Source: Burkholderiaceae bacterium
GTDB lineage: Bacteria > Pseudomonadota > Gammaproteobacteria > Burkholderiales > Burkholderiaceae_F
DNA length: 6,222 bases
Assembly: GCA_013696665.1 (NCBI GenBank)
Contig: JACCYC010000115.1
Location: 1-6,222 of the forward strand
Direction of reading: 5' to 3'
The position numbers were made by a program, and so were the translations under genes. The notes beneath the pieces are model-generated. The model was not told where the DNA came from. It worked only from the letters and a program-made list of their open reading frames with translations, and searched no databases. Below are positions 4,902 through 6,222 of this stretch, piece by piece (within the stretch, counting starts at the first letter, position 1; each line of letters begins with the position of its first letter).

Positions 4902-6222
4902 GAAAGATGGCGCTTGATAAAGGCCAGCACCGTGTCATACCAGGCCACGATATTGCGTGGCTTCATGATCCAGTGATTCTCGTCCGGGAATATCAACATC
5001 TCCGAAGGCACGCCGTGATACTGCAGCGCTTCGAACAGATTCAGGCCTTCCCCGATCGGGCACCGGTAGTCTTTTTCGCCGTGGATGATCAGTGCGGGCG
5101 TCTTCCATTGCTTGATGTGACGGATCGGTGCATAGCGATCGTAGGCGGCAGGATCGGCGTACGGATCCTCACCGCCCATTTCGAGATACCACCACGCCGG
5201 ATGATCTGTGGTGCCGGTAAATTGCGCCATCGTGGTGACGCACGCATGCGTGATCAGGCATTTGAAGCGCTGCGTTTGCGTGCCGATCCAGTTGGTCATG
5301 TAGCCGCCAAAGCTGCCGCCCATCGCCATCATTCGATCGGTGTCTACATCGGTGCGCGCGGCAACGGCATCCGTTACCGCCATCAAATCCTTGTAGCACT
5401 GGTCACCCCAAACGTTGCCCCAGATGCCTTGCACGAACGGTTGGCCGAAACCGGTCGATCCGCGCGGATTCGGCTGCACGACGATATAACCTTGCGCCAC
5501 TGCGAGCAGCGGATTCCATCGCCAGTGCCATGCGTCGGCGGTCATTCCAATCGGTCCACCGTGAATCCACAGCAAGGTCGGACATCGGCCGCCCGCTTTC
5601 GCAGGCTTGGTCACGAAGTACTGCACGTCCGCGCCGTCGGTCGACTTGACGGTGCGGTTCTCGACCATGGCCCAGTGCGGGAATTCGAAGCCCGAAAGCC
5701 GCGCCAACGTCTGCGGTGGTGACTCAGGTTTTGCATCTACGACGAACGCTTCGGGAGGCTCAAGGAAGGTCGAACGAATTCCGGCTATGCGCCCGTCGGA
5801 TAGAAAGCGAAGGCCGGCATGCGCCCCTGCTTCGCGTTGCGCAGTGATGCGTTCAGCTTTGCCGCTCGCGATGTCGATCACGAACACGGGCACGTGACCC
5901 GTGATGTCTGCGCTGGCGACCACGCGTTTGCCGTCGGCGCTCCAGCCGCCCAGGTGCAGCCAGGCGTCGAACTCTCGCGCCAATTCGCGCAATGCGCCGC
6001 TTTGCGTATCGATCAACGTCAGCGTCGGGCGAACGACCGTGGTGGGTGAGCGCGTCGCCCGAATCACAGCCAGGCTCTTGCCGTCTGGAGCGTACAGCGG
6101 CAACTCGTTATTCGTGTTGGGCGCGGCGCCAACGATCTTCATGTGCTTCGTCGCGACCTCGATCAATGCAATCGCGGTATCGGTTTCGCGATCCTCCCCC
6201 GGGGTTTGCCACGTGACGGCAA
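4898..6222 (-). CDS. S9-family serine peptidase (acylaminoacyl/dipeptidyl-peptidase-like), 5' end outside window
   Basis: This is the C-terminal part of a prolyl-oligopeptidase-family (S9) enzyme, which cleaves short peptides using an alpha/beta-hydrolase domain capped by a beta-propeller. The frame is open to the right edge, so the true start is outside. About 440 residues are visible, whereas family members are usually 600-700. The first ~175 visible residues look like propeller blades, with repeats such as LYAPDGKSLAV and GGWSADGKRVVAS. The hydrolase domain follows: oxyanion-region HGGP, nucleophile motif GGSFGGYM with the serine codon at 5312-5314, the aspartate of HGEKD at 5069-5071 and the histidine of ENHW at 4973-4975. 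The catalytic triad is therefore complete and the enzyme is probably active. Its stop codon overlaps the hemF start by 4 nt. Cellular location cannot be judged without the N-terminus. Family assignment is firm; substrate preference (S9C acylaminoacyl peptidase versus dipeptidyl peptidase) is not. Confidence 0.93.
   Translation of the reverse strand, partial: AVTWQTPGEDRETDTAIALIEVATKHMKIVGAAPNTNNELPLYAPDGKSLAVIRATRSPTTVVRPTLTLIDTQSGALRELAREFDAWLHLGGWSADGKRVVASADITGHVPVFVIDIASGKAERITAQREAGAHAGLRFLSDGRIAGIRSTFLEPPEAFVVDAKPESPPQTLARLSGFEFPHWAMVENRTVKSTDGADVQYFVTKPAKAGGRCPTLLWIHGGPIGMTADAWHWRWNPLLAVAQGYIVVQPNPRGSTGFGQPFVQGIWGNVWGDQCYKDLMAVTDAVAARTDVDTDRMMAMGGSFGGYMTNWIGTQTQRFKCLITHACVTTMAQFTGTTDHPAWWYLEMGGEDPYADPAAYDRYAPIRHIKQWKTPALIIHGEKDYRCPIGEGLNLFEALQYHGVPSEMLIFPDENHWIMKPRNIVAWYDTVLAFIKRHLS

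Noticed and set aside
4290..4976. 228-residue plus-strand open frame antisense to hemF.
   Set aside because: It is the mirror of a fully conserved hemF and shows no family motifs of its own.
4787..5722. 311-residue plus-strand open frame antisense to the peptidase and the hemF start.
   Set aside because: The minus strand here codes for well-conserved HemF and S9 catalytic motifs. The plus frame is an Arg/His-rich shadow typical of GC-rich DNA.
1..6222. CRISPR arrays, tRNA or rRNA genes, transposases, toxin-antitoxin or defence genes.
   Set aside because: No regularly spaced direct repeats, cloverleaf with CCA-type end, rRNA signature or relevant protein motif was seen on either strand.

Overview
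The window looks like a chromosomal housekeeping segment from a GC-rich betaproteobacterium, most probably of or near the Burkholderiales. The main reason is the gene order hemF-nadD-rsfS-rlmH-maf-rng, all on the minus strand. As I recall it, this run is characteristic of Burkholderiales genomes. In E. coli the same genes lie in two separate places (nadD-rsfS-rlmH upstream of mrdA, and maf-rng downstream of mreBCD). The protein sequences themselves (RsfS, RNase G, HemF) also read as betaproteobacterial. The taxon is an inference from synteny and sequence feel, not from a search.

Layout, read in the direction of transcription (right to left). From the right edge to 4898 is the C-terminal two thirds of an S9-family serine peptidase, whose start lies outside the window. 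It overlaps hemF (oxygen-dependent coproporphyrinogen III oxidase) by 4 nt as GTGA. hemF overlaps nadD (nicotinate-nucleotide adenylyltransferase) by 10 nt. Then come rsfS (ribosomal silencing factor, apparent TTG start 1 nt after nadD), rlmH (23S rRNA pseudouridine-1915 methyltransferase, 4 nt gap), maf (YhdE-type nucleotide pyrophosphatase, 7 nt gap) and, after 56 nt, rng (RNase G). The spacing and overlaps indicate one polycistronic unit with much translational coupling. No internal promoter was recognised, and Shine-Dalgarno sequences are weak or absent at most starts.

The functions fit growth-linked core metabolism: haem synthesis, NAD synthesis, ribosome idling and 23S rRNA modification, nucleotide-pool/septum control, and rRNA/mRNA processing. 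The peptidase is the one member whose role in the group is not obvious.

Downstream of rng, positions 1-313 hold no supported gene. They carry the most unusual structure in the window: an approximately 184-nt nested inverted repeat (92-275) with about 53 complementary base pairs in five stems, plus a side hairpin. It resembles the intergenic hairpin repeats seen in betaproteobacterial genomes and may form the 3' end of the rng transcript. I found no phage, transposase, CRISPR, toxin-antitoxin or defence genes, and no clearly novel protein system.
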